A DNA stretch of 64,000 bases from Hygrophila difformis (GCA_030278955.1 JAOANR010000011.1:45557417-45621416); one strand, 5' to 3'. Positions 24,861-35,499 are shown, counted from the first letter of the stretch. Program-made: numbers and translations. Notes: a model not told the origin generated them from the sequence alone.

Positions 24861-25524
24861 TGTTGGGGCCACAAAGGATAGTGGGCCACAGAGAAAAAAA
24901 ATGGGCCATAAAAGATGGGCCGAAGAGGGATTTCTAAAGAAAATTGGGTTTGAGATCCATAGGGCCGAAGAATCAAAAGAGAACGATCCAGAGCAGTAGA
25001 AGAGACCCGAAAGGGAGAAAGCTCCGAGGATTTCGGCCGAAATGATATCAAGTCAGCCGATTGAAGCGAACAGTGGAATCGGCTTAAGGGAATCGGCCGG
25101 AGAGCGGTTATTGTAGCTCCGGCTATAAATAGGGGATGCCATGCACAAAATCAGAGAGATCAATCCAACCCCCAAAATCCCTTTATCAAATTTACTTCTT
25201 TGTATCTTTACTGCTTTCCTTTACAGTTTTTCCTAGATTCTAGCTTAGCTCATAGCGGTTACTTCCAAGTCCACCGTTGTTTCTCAACAACCGGTAGTTT
25301 GGTTCTAGTTTTCCGGTGAATTCGCCGTTGTTTCTTAACAACAGGTAGATTCTCCGTTGTATTTTGTTGCCATTTGAATACCAAAGAACATTCAGTCAAG
25401 TTTGGGCGTAATTAGTCAAGTTTGGGCGCATTATCATTAATCCGGACCCGTAACCGGTTTGATCCTTTCTCCGGTAGCTCCTTTGAGGAGAAAAAGGTCC
25501 TTTCTGGCAATAGGGCCAGAAACA
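24861..25524 (+). repeat. 3' LTR of Tat element (664 bp)
   Basis: Starts TGTTGGGGCC and ends GGGCCAGAAACA. TATA box CTATAAATAG at 25124-25133. A purine-rich AAGTAAGGAGGG lies just upstream (24845-24856) as the likely polypurine tract. Transcription from this LTR would run into the 3' part of peptide gene 1. Confidence 0.92.
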
Positions 25525-25781
25525 ATAACAGTATTAGTATTTTTGCAAGCCTGATGATAATCGTAACTATTGTGTTACTGGGTGTATTAGAAGTCGAAGC
25601 AGTGCCGCCGGGAGTATTACAAGACTTCCAGAACTGCCTGACCGGTTATTACAATCGCTGTATATCAAGGCGAGCAGACCAGCGGCAGAGCGCAAAATGT
25701 CAAGCTAGAAGTTATTTCTATTGTTCTAGAAAATTTGCAGCCTATCATATAGGAGACCGTAGTAGACCACCCGGACGATAA

Positions 25782-26325
25782 TGTTTTCTTCAATATATAT
25801 TACTATTCGAAAGAACCCCATTTGATTCGTCTTATTGAAAGTTTTATTAGCTTCTTATCTTAATTTTACACTGATAAGAAACTGATAAGATTCCTGATAA
25901 GACGAATCAAATGGTCTTATTAGTATATATGCTTATTTGGAATAAAAGAAAATCACTGTAATAAAGGGCAATAATATCTGTGTGGCAATTGGCATATATA
26001 TACACAGTTATTGTAATGCCATGCATTTTTTTATATGATGGTGTGAAGCTGTGAATCCATAATTATATGTTTTTATAAGCCTTATTATATAAACTGTTTT
26101 TTTTTATATATATATATTCAAATAGTTTAGATTGAGAATTAAGTTACCTACAATTATAAAAGAAAAGAATTGAATAACATATTCAATTATAAAAATTCAT
26201 TAAAATAATAATGAAATATATATATATATATTCAACAATCAAAACAAAACTATTTTTTTTGCATATACTGATATCCCCAAACCACATTAGACCCAAAACT
26301 ATTTGACCAACATAACTACAACTAA
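25782..26325. other. 3' flank of peptide gene 1, AT-rich
   Basis: Contains the 97-bp hairpin listed separately and then AT-rich DNA with TATATATA runs. No ORF. The last five bases (ACTAA, 26321-26325) are the target duplication of the copia element that follows. Confidence 0.6.
25818..25914. repeat. Perfect 18-bp inverted repeat forming a hairpin
   Basis: CCATTTGATTCGTCTTAT at 25818-25835 and its exact complement at 25897-25914, with a 61-base loop that repeats CTGATAAGA words. It begins 37 bp after the stop of peptide gene 1, so it would lie in the 3' UTR. It may be a tiny MITE or an RNA structure. Confidence 0.85.
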
Positions 26326-26566
26326 TGTTGGAAAGTCTCCATCAAATCCCGAAGATCACTCTACATCTCCAATCAAGATCAATCTGCATGAAATCAGAAT
26401 CAATTAGGATAGATTTTTTTTAGAAATATGTTTTAATTAATCTTTTCCTTGTATAGCTAGTATAGTCCTATAAAACCTCTGTAATATGTAAACAAAAAAC
26501 ATACGAAAGATACAAACCAAAAAGTCTTACACTCTTTCACAAAATCCAATCAGACAATGTTTAACA
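26326..26566 (+). repeat. 5' LTR of copia element 1 (241 bp)
   Basis: Begins TGTTGGAAAGTC and ends ATGTTTAACA. A run of eight T near 26,414 is seven in the other LTR. Confidence 0.95.
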
Positions 26567-26578
26567 TGGTATCAGAGC
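26567..26578 (+). other. Primer binding site, initiator-Met tRNA type
   Basis: TGGTATCAGAGC follows the LTR with no gap, the standard copia priming site. Confidence 0.92.
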
Positions 26579-26716
26579 AGGTTTTCCTATTCTGAAATTC
26601 CAAGCTGATCCACTCTTTCCTTGTTGCTGGTTTGTTTTCTGAAATCCCAATCTCAAGCCTTTTTTTACTAAGATCAGGCAATATTCCTCATTACCAGTTT
26701 ATAGCCCATAAGAAAG

Positions 26717-29700
26717 ATGAGCGAAATTCAACCAGCAACAAAAGACCAGAATTACACCACAAGTGACTTATCTGTTCAGATTGCTGATATAATGAGGAAA
26801 ACAGATAATGTTGTCCTCGGATTCAAGCTGAACGAACACAATTACCCTTTGTGGGCGAGACTCATGAGAGTCGCCATAGGAGGCAGGGGCAAATCCAGAT
26901 TTATCACCGGCCAACCTCCACAGCCAGACCCCGCTGACCCTACATACCCACAATGGGAAGAGATCGACTTGATGGTCTTCTCGTGGCTAATCTCCAACAT
27001 GGAGAATAAACTAATTGCAAATTTTGCCCAACACAAAACAGCCAAAGCCATATGGGATAGCCTTGCTATCACTTATGGAAGCGGCACAGATCCCTTCCAA
27101 TTGTACGACTTGGAAGTAAGGGCAAATAAAGTCTGCCAAGGATCAAACTCCATAGAAGACTACTGGAACCAGCTGCAGAATATCTGGATGAGCATCGACC
27201 AGAGAGACCCAAATCCCATTGACTGTTGTCAAAAGGGGATTGATAAACACCAAAAAATCTTGGCTAATAGGAGACTCTACCAGTTTCTGGCCGGACTTGA
27301 CATCAAATATGATGGAGTCCGGCGGGATATCCTAAAAGAACACCCATCTCCAACAGCCGAATCAGCCTTTGCACGAGTTCGCAAAGAGGCAGCCAGGATG
27401 AAAATACTTCAGCCGGCTACCACTGGAGAAGGTGACTCGACACCAGATGGCATAGGCACCGGTCTCGCAGCTCGCCAAGCGTCCGGATTCAAAACCGATA
27501 GAGCCAAATCAGTCGGCAACAAGGGAGTACAACCACGAAAGGAGAAAGACGATAAGAATAACTTGCACTGTACTCACTGTGGGATGAAGAAGCATACGAA
27601 GGATACTTGCTTTCAAATCCACGGCTACCCGGAATGGTGGACCGATAATCACAGAACCGGGAAAGGGAAAATCGCCGTAGGTGTTGGGACCGGAGGCAAG
27701 CCGGAGGACATCGGGACCGCCATGGCTATCGAGTCGGAACGAAGGCAAGGGAATGGAGGTTCTCAGATCTCTGAGGGCACGAATGAAACGAGACATGAAA
27801 AAGGTCAAAATAAAACTTGGATTTTTGACTGTGGAGCTACGGATACTATGACATTTGAAGCTACTGATATATCTACACCTACTCAGCCTATTCGAACTCA
27901 TGTTCAAACGGCTAATGGTGCTCTTACTCGTGTCAAAGGGGCAGGAACTATACAAATTTCTCCCACTTTACAATTGCCTAATTGTCTCTATGTTCCTACC
28001 TTATCTCATAAATTGCTCTCCATCAGTCATGTTACTAGAGAATTGAATTGCACTATGATAATGCATCCGGGTTTTTGTTATTTACAGGATATCAGGACTG
28101 GGGAGATTATTGGGCGTGGCACTGAACGCGGGGGGCTTTACTATGTAGATGAGATCACTCAACAAAGCACGGCTCTGGCTGCCCATGGAACTGAAGATCA
28201 AAAGCTATGGTTATGGCATCGGCGTCTCGGACACCCTTCTATAGGTTACCTTAAACTATTATTTCCTCAAATAACTAAGGATAGTATTTCTTGTGAAGTT
28301 TGTGCTCTGGCCAAAAGCCACAGAAATTCTTTTCCAAATAATAAAACTCAGGCCACGTCCATTTTCTCTTTAGTTCATTCCGATATATGGGGACCATCTC
28401 CTGTTCTTGGAGGAAAAAATATCCGATATTTCCTTCTTTTTATTGATGACTGCACACGAATGACCTGGATTTATTTCTTACAACAAAAATCCCAAGTTTT
28501 TGAGAAATTTACCCATTTCTGTGCATTAGTCAAAAATCAATTTCAGAAAACAATACAAGTTTTGAGAACTGATAATGGAGGAGAATACATTAACAGTTCG
28601 ATGAAAGACTTCTGTCAAAATAGAGGAATTATCCACCAAACAACCTGCCCTCATAACCCTGAACAAAATGGCGTTGCTGAACGCAAGAACAGAATTCTTC
28701 TTGAAATGACCCGAGCCATAATGCTTGAATCCAAAGTTCCCACCTCCTTCTGGCCCGAAGCTGTTGCCACATCTGTTTACCTCCTAAACAGAATCCCCAC
28801 CAAAGCCTTGAAATTACAAACACCCTTACAAAAGCTCTCCTCCATAACACCAATTCCCCCAACCCACACTCTTCCTCCTAGAATTTTCGGTTGTTCTGTG
28901 TTCGTCCATATCCCGAAGCATGAACGAACCAAATTGTCCCCATGTGCCATCAAATGTGTCTTTATCGGTTATGGAGCCAATCAGAAGGGTTATCGGTGCT
29001 ACAACCCCAAAACCCACCAAATCCTCACAACCACCCACTGCAACTTCCTCGAGACAGAACTCTATTATGACACCCAACCTTGGAGTCAGGGGGAGAGAAT
29101 GAACAATGAGGATGAATCAAATGATGACTCCCTCGGTTGGCTGCTGGACCCAATCATCACAACAGAAGATATCTCATCTACTAGCATTCCCCCCGACAGT
29201 AGTCAAGACCGAATATCTTCCCAACATCCGATATCTGAGGTAACTGATTCTGATCCCAATACTTCTCCTGACAATTCCCATGTTGAGAATGAAGAAGAAC
29301 AGGAAAACAGTGAGACAACACATGAAGTGGAAAATACTCAGCTCACAACACATGAAAATACTCAGCTTAGAATTCTACCTCCGAGAGGCAACAGAGGAAT
29401 TCCTCCAAGAAGATACTCTCCAGAAAGGAATACACGGCGCACCCCACATGCTATGGGATAGATTGCTCAGAAAAGGATGACCACAGCAGCAGTTGCATTT
29501 GAAGTCGCCTTATATGAGGAAGACATTCCTAAAACTATTGAAGAGGCACTTCAGAAACAACAGTGGAAGGATGCCATGAAGAAAGAAATGGATGCCCTGA
29601 CAAGGAACCACACTTGGGAAAAATGCAGATTACCAGATGGGAAGAAACCGGTCGGATGCAGATGGGTATTCACGATCAAAAGGCAGCCCGATGGATCCAT

Positions 29701-31057
29701 TGAAAGGTACAAAGCTCGCCTTGTTGCTAAAGGCTATACCCAAACCTATGGAATTGACTATGCAGAGACGTTCTCACCAGTAGCAAAAATCAACACAATC
29801 AGAGTCTTACTCTCAGTTGCTGCGAATAAGGAATGGTCATTACATCAGTTTGATGTCACTAATGCCTTCCTTCATGGAGAATTAAGCCAGGAGATTTACA
29901 TGGAAACGCCACAAGGTTTTCAGAACGAGTTCGAAGATAAAGAGGTCTGCAGATTGAAGAAAACCCTATATGGACTAAAACAGTCACCTAGAGCATGGTT
30001 CGGGAGATTCACCATGGCCATGAAACAGATAGGATACCAACAGAGCAACTCAGATCATACTCTCTTTCTTAAGAAAAGAGGTAATCTTGTTACGTGTTTG
30101 ATCATATATGTTGATGACATGATCATAACAGGCAATGATAGCAAGGAGATAGTGGAACTAAAGGAACATCTGTTCAAAGAATTTGAAATGAAAGATCTGG
30201 GAAGGTTGAAATATTTCCTTGGAATTGAGGTCCTGAGATCAAAAAAGGGAATTTTTATCAGTCAGAAAAAATACACTCTGGATCTCCTAACCGAAGTTGG
30301 GATGTTGGATTGCAAGCCAGCCAACACACCCATCGCCGTGAATCACGGGTTGCAAATTATTGAAGGAGCTGAGGGAACTGACCAAGGGCAATATCAACGA
30401 TTAGTAGGGAAGCTAATTTATCTATCTCATACTAGACCTGACATTGCATACGCGGTAAGCGTCGTCAGTCAATTCATGCATCAACCACAGACTAAACATC
30501 TTGAAGCTGCTCTAAGGATTGTTCGGTACCTTAAGGGCACCTATGACTATGGATTGATGTTTAGAAAAACTGGAAAGCTGGAGATCCAAGCATATACAGA
30601 TGCAGACTGGGCAGGTAATCCTACTGATAGAAGATCAACATCCGGATATTTTGCTCTTGTTGGTGGAAACCTTGTCTCATGGAGAAGCAAGAAGCAGAGG
30701 GTTGTGGCCCTTTCAAGTGCAGAAGCAGAATTTCGTGGCATCAAAAGTGGATTGACGGAAGTGTTATGGCTAAGAAAGCTCTTAATTGAGCTTGGCTTCC
30801 ACCCAAAAGAAACACCCCAGTTGCTCTGTGACAACAAGGCAGCAATCAGCATCTCAGTCAATCCAGTGCAGCATGACAGAACAAAACATGTCGAGGTAGA
30901 TCGACATTTCATCAAGGAGAAGATTGAGGACAAAAGTATCACTCTCCCGTTTGTTCGGTCAGAAGACCAACTTGCAGACATCCTCACCAAAGCAGTAGAC
31001 ACGAGAAGTTTTACAGAAGTTCTTAGCAAGTTAAGCATCGGTAAACCCGACACTTAG
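26717..31057 (+). CDS. Copia element 1 gag-pol polyprotein with one in-frame TAG
   Basis: One frame from ATG 26717 to TAG 31055-31057, about 1,446 codons, interrupted only by TAG at 29459-29461 between integrase and RT. Order: Gag; CCHC finger CTHCGMKKHTKDTC with HGYPEWW; protease FDCGATDTMT, where DSGATDHMT is usual; integrase finger (HRRLGHP, CEVCALAKSH) and D,D,E core (HSDIWGP, RTDNGGEY, NGVAERKNR); then RT (DVTNAFLHGEL, YVDDMIITG) and RNase H (YTDADWAG, SSAEAEFRG, DNKAAISI). Separate pieces are 26717-29461 and 29477-31057. With near-identical LTRs this looks like a recently active copy hit by one point mutation. The stop context, TAG-ATT, is not the known leaky type. Confidence 0.93.
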
Positions 31058-31069
31058 CTTGAGGGGGAG

Positions 31070-31309
31070 TGTTGGAAAGTCTCCATCAAATCCCGAAGAT
31101 CACTCTACATCTCCAATCAAGATCAATCTGCATGAAATCAGAATCAATTAGGATAGATTTTTTTAGAAATATGTTTTAATTAATCTTTTCCTTGTATAGC
31201 TAGTATAGTCCTATAAAACCTCTGTAATATGTAAACAAAAAACATACGAAAGATACAAACCAAAAAGTCTTACACTCTTTCACAAAATCCAATCAGACAA
31301 TGTTTAACA
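31070..31309 (+). repeat. 3' LTR of copia element 1 (240 bp)
   Basis: Same sequence as the 5' LTR apart from the T-run length. Preceded by polypurine GAGGGGGAG at 31061-31069 and followed by the ACTAA target copy. Confidence 0.95.
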
Positions 31310-31314
31310 ACTAA

Positions 31315-32353
31315 CACATGATAAAAACATATTTTTAAATGCGTTGAAAAATAAGAAAAACGAAAAGTTCCTCGAAAATTACAAAAATTAGTTATAAAAG
31401 ATGTAGCTTCTTTCAATATAAAAGCTTTTTATCTTTTAGTAAAAGGACACACATGGGGTCGGCAAAAGGGAAAAGTTAAAACTCTGCTGAAAAAAGGGAG
31501 AAGAAAAGAACAAGGCAACAAAAAGCAAGCTAATTATATATGACGGGGATACCAAACCCCCGTCCAATCCGAAGTAAGGAAAGGACAAGTGAGGAGGGAG
31601 GCCCACATAGTGAAAAATTCTTCCATCCGTGCTCCTCGTTTGGCCAAACAGTCTGCCACCAAATTTCCTTCTCTCAATAAATAATACCATCGATTCCGGG
31701 ATGAGCTCTCAAAAGGTCCCTAACATTCAAAATCAAAGGCAACAAGTGATGTCCCGGAGCAGGCACTGTCCGTATTAAGCGAAGAGGCTCCATTGAGTCC
31801 GAATAACAACACGCTTGCTCCACTCCCAATTCAACAAGTCTTTTGAGCCTATTCCAAATCCCATTTTATTCTGCCATGAGGTTAGAGGCATCCTAGAGAA
31901 CCAGTGAATTCAATTATCTAACGGCCATCCATGTCTCTGATCACACCCTCAAAATCCGCACGCCTAGGGTTACCCAGACATTGAAACAAGACTCTCTCTC
32001 TCTCTACTCGTCCCCCTAAGCAAATTAAACTCAACATTTTGGTTTGCATCCTTCAATAATATTGGTGGTGAAGATAAAATAACTTCTTTAGCAACGCCCA
32101 TTATCATTTTTAAGTTTTGCGGTGATCAATTAAATTTGAGCTTAGATTGGTAAATATACGTACAGTTACAATTTAGAATTTGAGCTTATAAAAAAAATTC
32201 CCCACCCTCCCCCAGAAAAAAAAAACTTCAATAATGGGTTAAAGAAACTCCAAATTAGTTATAAGAACAGAAATTAGATGTCCAAAAAAAAAAAATGCAT
32301 ATAAGGTAATTTCATCCAGCTGCACATGAATCATGCAATCCAAATAAAGCAGG
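31315..32353. other. Intergenic region with RNase H relic
   Basis: Apart from the relic at 31534-31880 I see only AT-rich DNA and simple runs (CT at about 31,990; A-runs at 32,215 and 32,285). Confidence 0.5.
31534..31880 (-). pseudogene. RNase H-like (RVT_3 type) fragment, decayed
   Basis: The - strand reads NGIWNRLKRLVELGVEQA, YSDSMEPLRLIRTV, a frame change, then REGNLVADCLAKRGARMEEF and GVWYPRHI with a stop. This is the order of the RNase H-like domain found at the ends of plant LINEs and as solo plant proteins. A TAA sits at the start (just before NGIW) and the frame shifts near 31,690. Dead. Confidence 0.75.
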
Positions 32354-32361
32354 CCAGGCAA

Positions 32362-32654
32362 CATGGTTCGCCATCTCGGGAACCGGTCGCGTCGCGGTTG
32401 CGGTAGTTCCACATCGGTCGCGGTGTATCGTCGCGGCGTATCGGACAAATATCGGGTCATTGCATTTTATAGCAAAAAATATTTAAATGAAATATCGACG
32501 AAATCTCGGTGATATCGGTGAGATCTCGGCGATATCTCGAATATCTCGGCGTACCGGACGATATCTCGGCGATATCTCGGTGATATCGCGAAGATGAGTT
32601 AAAAATTGAACCTGGTATCGTTCTCGGCCGTCTCGGCCGAGACGGCGAACCATG
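32362..32654. mobile_element. 293-bp MITE with 8-bp target duplication
   Basis: Ends are CATGGTTCGCCATCTCGG and the complement of CATGGTTCGCCGTCTCGG, 17 of 18 matching. Flanks carry CCAGGCAA at 32354-32361 and 32655-32662. The inside is built from GATATCTCGG and CGGTGATATC words, many self-complementary, with a GC-rich left part. The 8-bp duplication suggests hAT; read as GCCAGGCAA it could be the 9 bp of Mutator. Non-coding. Confidence 0.88.
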
Positions 32655-32858
32655 CCAGGCAATGTGTGGTTTAATCCTTCATTTTCCAAAAAAAATAATC
32701 CTAGTAAGAAATAATTTATCCAATTACCATAGAAAAAGAGCATTATTGCAGCACAACAATAAACAGCATGTAAATATAATTATCAAACATCCCATATATA
32801 AATGAGAAAATTTTGAAAATAAGAAATTCAGTACAAATTAAACTGAATCAAATGCAAG

Positions 32859-32867
32859 TATAAAAAA
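32859..32867 (+). promoter_or_regulatory. TATA box of peptide gene 2
   Basis: TATAAAAAA is 42 bp upstream of ATG 32901, which leaves only about 10 bases of leader unless transcription starts elsewhere. An ATG at 32894 opens a four-codon upstream ORF that ends inside the start region of the gene. Confidence 0.4.
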
Positions 32868-32900
32868 AGGTATTGGGGTTTAGCATATCCATCATGAAGC

Positions 32901-33128
32901 ATGGGTAAGATGACCAAAAATGGTTTTATTGTAATGGCTCTGATCATCCTTGTGGTATTCGATTCAGCTGTCCCAGGACAAGCACAAAATGAAGACATTA
33001 CCAAAAGAGAAAGAAAGTTCCGTGTTTGCTCGTTTCACTGCAAATTTTGGTGTGTACTTGCTCTACATCGAGAAAGTACTTGCAGTCGCAGATGTTCCAG
33101 CAAATGTAATGCTAAAGTTGGTGGTTAA
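32901..33128 (+). CDS. Small secreted cysteine-rich peptide gene 2
   Basis: 75 codons in one exon. Residues 1-29 form a signal peptide (GFIVMALIILVVFDSAVPGQAQ). The mature part starts acidic, turns strongly basic (KRERKFR), and holds six cysteines as C-x3-C-x3-C, nine residues, then C-x3-C-x3-C. This puts cysteines one turn apart on two short arms, as in helical-hairpin peptides and some thionin-like plant peptides. I do not assign a family. The predicted role is a secreted defence or signalling peptide. A polyadenylation-like AATAAA occurs about 85 bp past the stop. Uninterrupted and probably functional. Peptide gene 1 shares its outer cysteine spacing. Confidence 0.75.
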   Translation: MGKMTKNGFIVMALIILVVFDSAVPGQAQNEDITKRERKFRVCSFHCKFWCVLALHRESTCSRRCSSKCNAKVGG

Positions 33129-34278
33129 TTAATTTTCTGGAGACTGAATAATGTTGGCTTCAATTCATTCATATATTTACTCATCGATCTTTGAATAATG
33201 AAATACTTCAATAAATACTTACATTTCTAATTTTCTATTTGGATGTGCAATTTTTATCAATGAATACGATAGATTGTTGGTTGTTCACCTACTTGTTGAG
33301 ATTGATGGCCACCTCTACAATAAAATAGTTGCACTGATGTTGAGGTGAGCGGAAATTCTCAGTCCCATTTATGATAACTTATTTTAATTTGTTGGATTGT
33401 TTCAAAATTGTAAATTATAATATATAGTTTTTCTGTTTTTAATTGTTTAAAGAGGGTGGAATTAAGCAGCTAAGTATATTTTAATTAATTTATTGAGCTA
33501 TGGTAGCCAATCTTTGGAAATTTTGATAACATGCATGGTAGTATTTTGGAAAGCCAATATAATTACTTACACAAAAAATGCCCCAATTCTAAACCTCTGC
33601 TATCTATTCAATTTTCGAATCATATCGTGATTATTCATAAAGGCCGGGTTTCATGGAAAACACAAAATTGGAAATTTGTGAGGAACTTGTTATTGATGGC
33701 TGCTTAGATAGTGATGAATAAACCCTTTATTATTTGTAAGACGGGTAAAAACTTTGATACTCTCAAACAAGTGAAGAACAGAACCGAGAGGTTTTACTGT
33801 GTTAATTGGACAACAGACATGCTGCTGCTAGGTTTCCTTTTTTGTTCAAATTTTTGGTAATTACCTACCTGGTTGTGGTAGAAGGTTTACTTATATTTCG
33901 TAACGACTATGATTATTTAATGCATTTTGCATGTCGAAAAAACTGGTATATCTTCATATATAATCTCAGGTGTGTTCCAACTTGCAAGCTGGTTCTTTTA
34001 CTAAATAGTGAATTTCATCTACTTCATGTTCATGTCCAATTATGGTTCAAAACAGCAGGGAATGTAAACGAGGAAGTGAAATCATTGTAATACAAATGGC
34101 TTTGCAAGAATTTAAATAAATCAACATTCAAATACACAACCGGGTACCCTTAAGAAACAATCAGCTAACGAGGATTTGGATGAATCATATGGCTTTGCAA
34201 GCCATCCCCCACAGAATCAATCCCTATGCTGAATCCTGCCTCTACGTTCACTGCATACAAATCCGAAGGCACCTCAGA
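33129..34278. other. Intergenic region between peptide gene 2 and receptor B
   Basis: AT-rich with no supported ORF. It contains the left copy of a repeat whose other copy lies in intron 5 of receptor B, and the 3' UTR of receptor B near the right edge. Confidence 0.5.
33925..34094 (+). repeat. Direct repeat flanking receptor B exon 6, left copy
   Basis: Shares runs such as TTTCATCTACTTCATGTTCA and AGCAGGGAATGTAAA with 35546-35714, with small indels. The two copies bracket the last exon of receptor B in the same orientation. Confidence 0.85.
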
Positions 34279-35499
34279 TCACGCGCCTGAAAGGGCTTCC
34301 TTTTCTCCGAAATTTTCCTGTTGATTCCAAGGATGCATCATGTTCCTTTGTAGTTCTTCCAGTTGCATTGCAACTTCTTTCATCGTTGGCCTTTCTTTGC
34401 CATTTAAATTGAGGCATCTCGTCACAAGCTCCCCCAAGGCTTGCAATTGCTCCGAGCTGCCTTCTCTTAGAACTCTTGGTTCAAGAATTTGAAACAGCCT
34501 GTTCTCTTTAGTAGACATGATGAAATATGTTGCAAGGTTCCTCTCTTCTTCCGATTTGGTTGGCGAAACGGGTTTCCTTCCTGTCATGAGCTCTGCAAGA
34601 ACAACACCAAAGCTATACACGTCGCTTTTCTCAGTTAAATGGCTCGTGTGGAAATACTCGGGATCCAAATACCCAAGGGTCCCCTGCACTAGTGTTGACA
34701 CTTGAGTTTGATCCAATGGGACTAATCTAGATGCCCCGAAATCTGTTATCTTTGCAGTATATGTATGATCTAACAATATGTTGGGTGACTTAACATCTCT
34801 GTGAATAATAGGCATTGAAGCTGCAGAGTGGAGATATGAAAGTGCACCGGCAGCTTCAGCTGCAATTCTTAACCTGGCTTTCAAAGAAAACCAGCTCGAA
34901 TCACTACTGTTATGGATGTGCTCAAAGAGCGTTCCGTTTGATACGAATTCGTAGACCAGCAAAGGAACTTTGGTCTCCAAACAACATCCCAAAAGCTTCA
35001 CCACATTGCGGTGATTAACCTGAGCAAGGATAATCACCTCATTGATGAATGATTCGATCTCGCTCTCATCCATTATCTTCGACTTCTTAATAGCCACTAT
35101 TCGCTGATCAGATAAAACCCCTTTGTAAACTGTCGCAGAGCCTCCCTTTCCAACAATGTTATCCTCAGCATATTTATTGGTGGCCTTTTCAAGCTCCTCG
35201 GCTGAAAAGAACTCCGGCGACGCAACTCCATTGTTGTTAAAAGTTTGCTGCTTCCATACAGGAAATGATTCCCAATGGTTTTGGTTTGAAGCTGCTGCTT
35301 CTACTTTTTCCTGTAGGGAAGAATCTTCACCGAGCAACATCTTGAGCACCGACGACATATCTGGTCGATCAGAAGGAGACATTTGGGTGCATAGAAGACT
35401 GACTTGGATGCATCTTAGTGCTTCATCAGCTGAGTATGTCCCACCAAGAAACTGGGAAACCATGTCTATTGCTCGACCTTCATTCCATAGCTTCCATGC
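34279..35499 (-). CDS. Receptor B exon 6: end of pseudokinase 2 fused to WAK-type kinase 3
   Basis: One open exon of 407 codons. It opens with the C-lobe end of an S-domain/cysteine-rich RLK kinase ([36 protein letters not shown]). After about 45 linker residues it continues into a complete WAK-type kinase ([86 protein letters not shown]). Its glycine loop reads [11 protein letters not shown], with Ala for the third Gly. The fusion of two kinase families is in one exon, so it does not depend on splice prediction. Lying downstream of the copia 3' LTR, it might still be transcribed from there. Confidence 0.9.
   Translation of the reverse strand, partial: AWKLWNEGRAIDMVSQFLGGTYSADEALRCIQVSLLCTQMSPSDRPDMSSVLKMLLGEDSSLQEKVEAAASNQNHWESFPVWKQQTFNNNGVASPEFFSAEELEKATNKYAEDNIVGKGGSATVYKGVLSDQRIVAIKKSKIMDESEIESFINEVIILAQVNHRNVVKLLGCCLETKVPLLVYEFVSNGTLFEHIHNSSDSSWFSLKARLRIAAEAAGALSYLHSAASMPIIHRDVKSPNILLDHTYTAKITDFGASRLVPLDQTQVSTLVQGTLGYLDPEYFHTSHLTEKSDVYSFGVVLAELMTGRKPVSPTKSEEERNLATYFIMSTKENRLFQILEPRVLREGSSEQLQALGELVTRCLNLNGKERPTMKEVAMQLEELQRNMMHPWNQQENFGEKEALSGA

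Larger units (their letters stand above)
12775..25524 (+). mobile_element. Tat-lineage Ty3/gypsy LTR retrotransposon (12.75 kb)
   Basis: LTRs at both ends, a primer site after the left LTR, gag, protease, RT, two RNase H domains and integrase in gypsy order. The second, plant-type RNase H between RT-RH and integrase marks the Tat lineage. A region of about 4.4 kb between integrase and the 3' LTR carries an antisense gene, another Tat habit. The LTRs differ mainly by a 14-bp tandem duplication and a few bases, so insertion was recent. The coding part is broken: a frameshift with loss in gag (~14,320), a MITE at 15157 and TAG at 17638. It probably moved with proteins supplied by a relative or was damaged after insertion. 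The left LTR starts with CA where the right starts with TG. Confidence 0.92.
12739..25781 (+). pseudogene. Small secreted cysteine peptide gene 1, split by a retrotransposon
   Basis: The 5' part (12739-12774) gives 12 codons rich in Lys/Arg and Thr/Ser. The 3' part (25530-25781) continues in the same frame after the Tat element and one target copy. It encodes a hydrophobic segment (SLMIIVTIVLLGVLEVEA), a likely cleavage site, then a mature part with four cysteines spaced C-x7-C-x12-C-x7-C and a basic Pro/Arg tail. Stop at 25779-25781. The target copies would be GTAGC (12770-12774) and ATAAC (25525-25529), matching at three of five bases. Peptide 2 at 32901 has C-x3-C-x3-C twice, so its outer cysteine spacing matches; peptide 1 would be the same two-arm scaffold without the middle cysteines. 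No known family is certain. An internal ATG at 25554 still precedes the hydrophobic segment, and the right LTR promoter points toward it, so a shortened precursor could be made. Confidence 0.65.
26326..31309 (+). mobile_element. Ty1/copia LTR retrotransposon 1 (4.98 kb), very young
   Basis: LTRs of 241 and 240 bp that differ, as far as I can see, only by one T in a homopolymer. Target duplication ACTAA on both sides (26321-26325, 31310-31314). Primer site TGGTATCAGAGC directly after the left LTR; polypurine GAGGGGGAG directly before the right LTR. Integrase precedes RT, which defines copia. The coding frame is whole except for one TAG. It lies between the two peptide genes and breaks no gene I can identify. 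Confidence 0.97.

Noticed and set aside
32901..33128. Peptide 2 as a RALF ligand of the malectin-like receptors
   Set aside because: It lacks the RALF YISY region and the RALF cysteine spacing. The signal peptide and six cysteines are real, but the family is not RALF.
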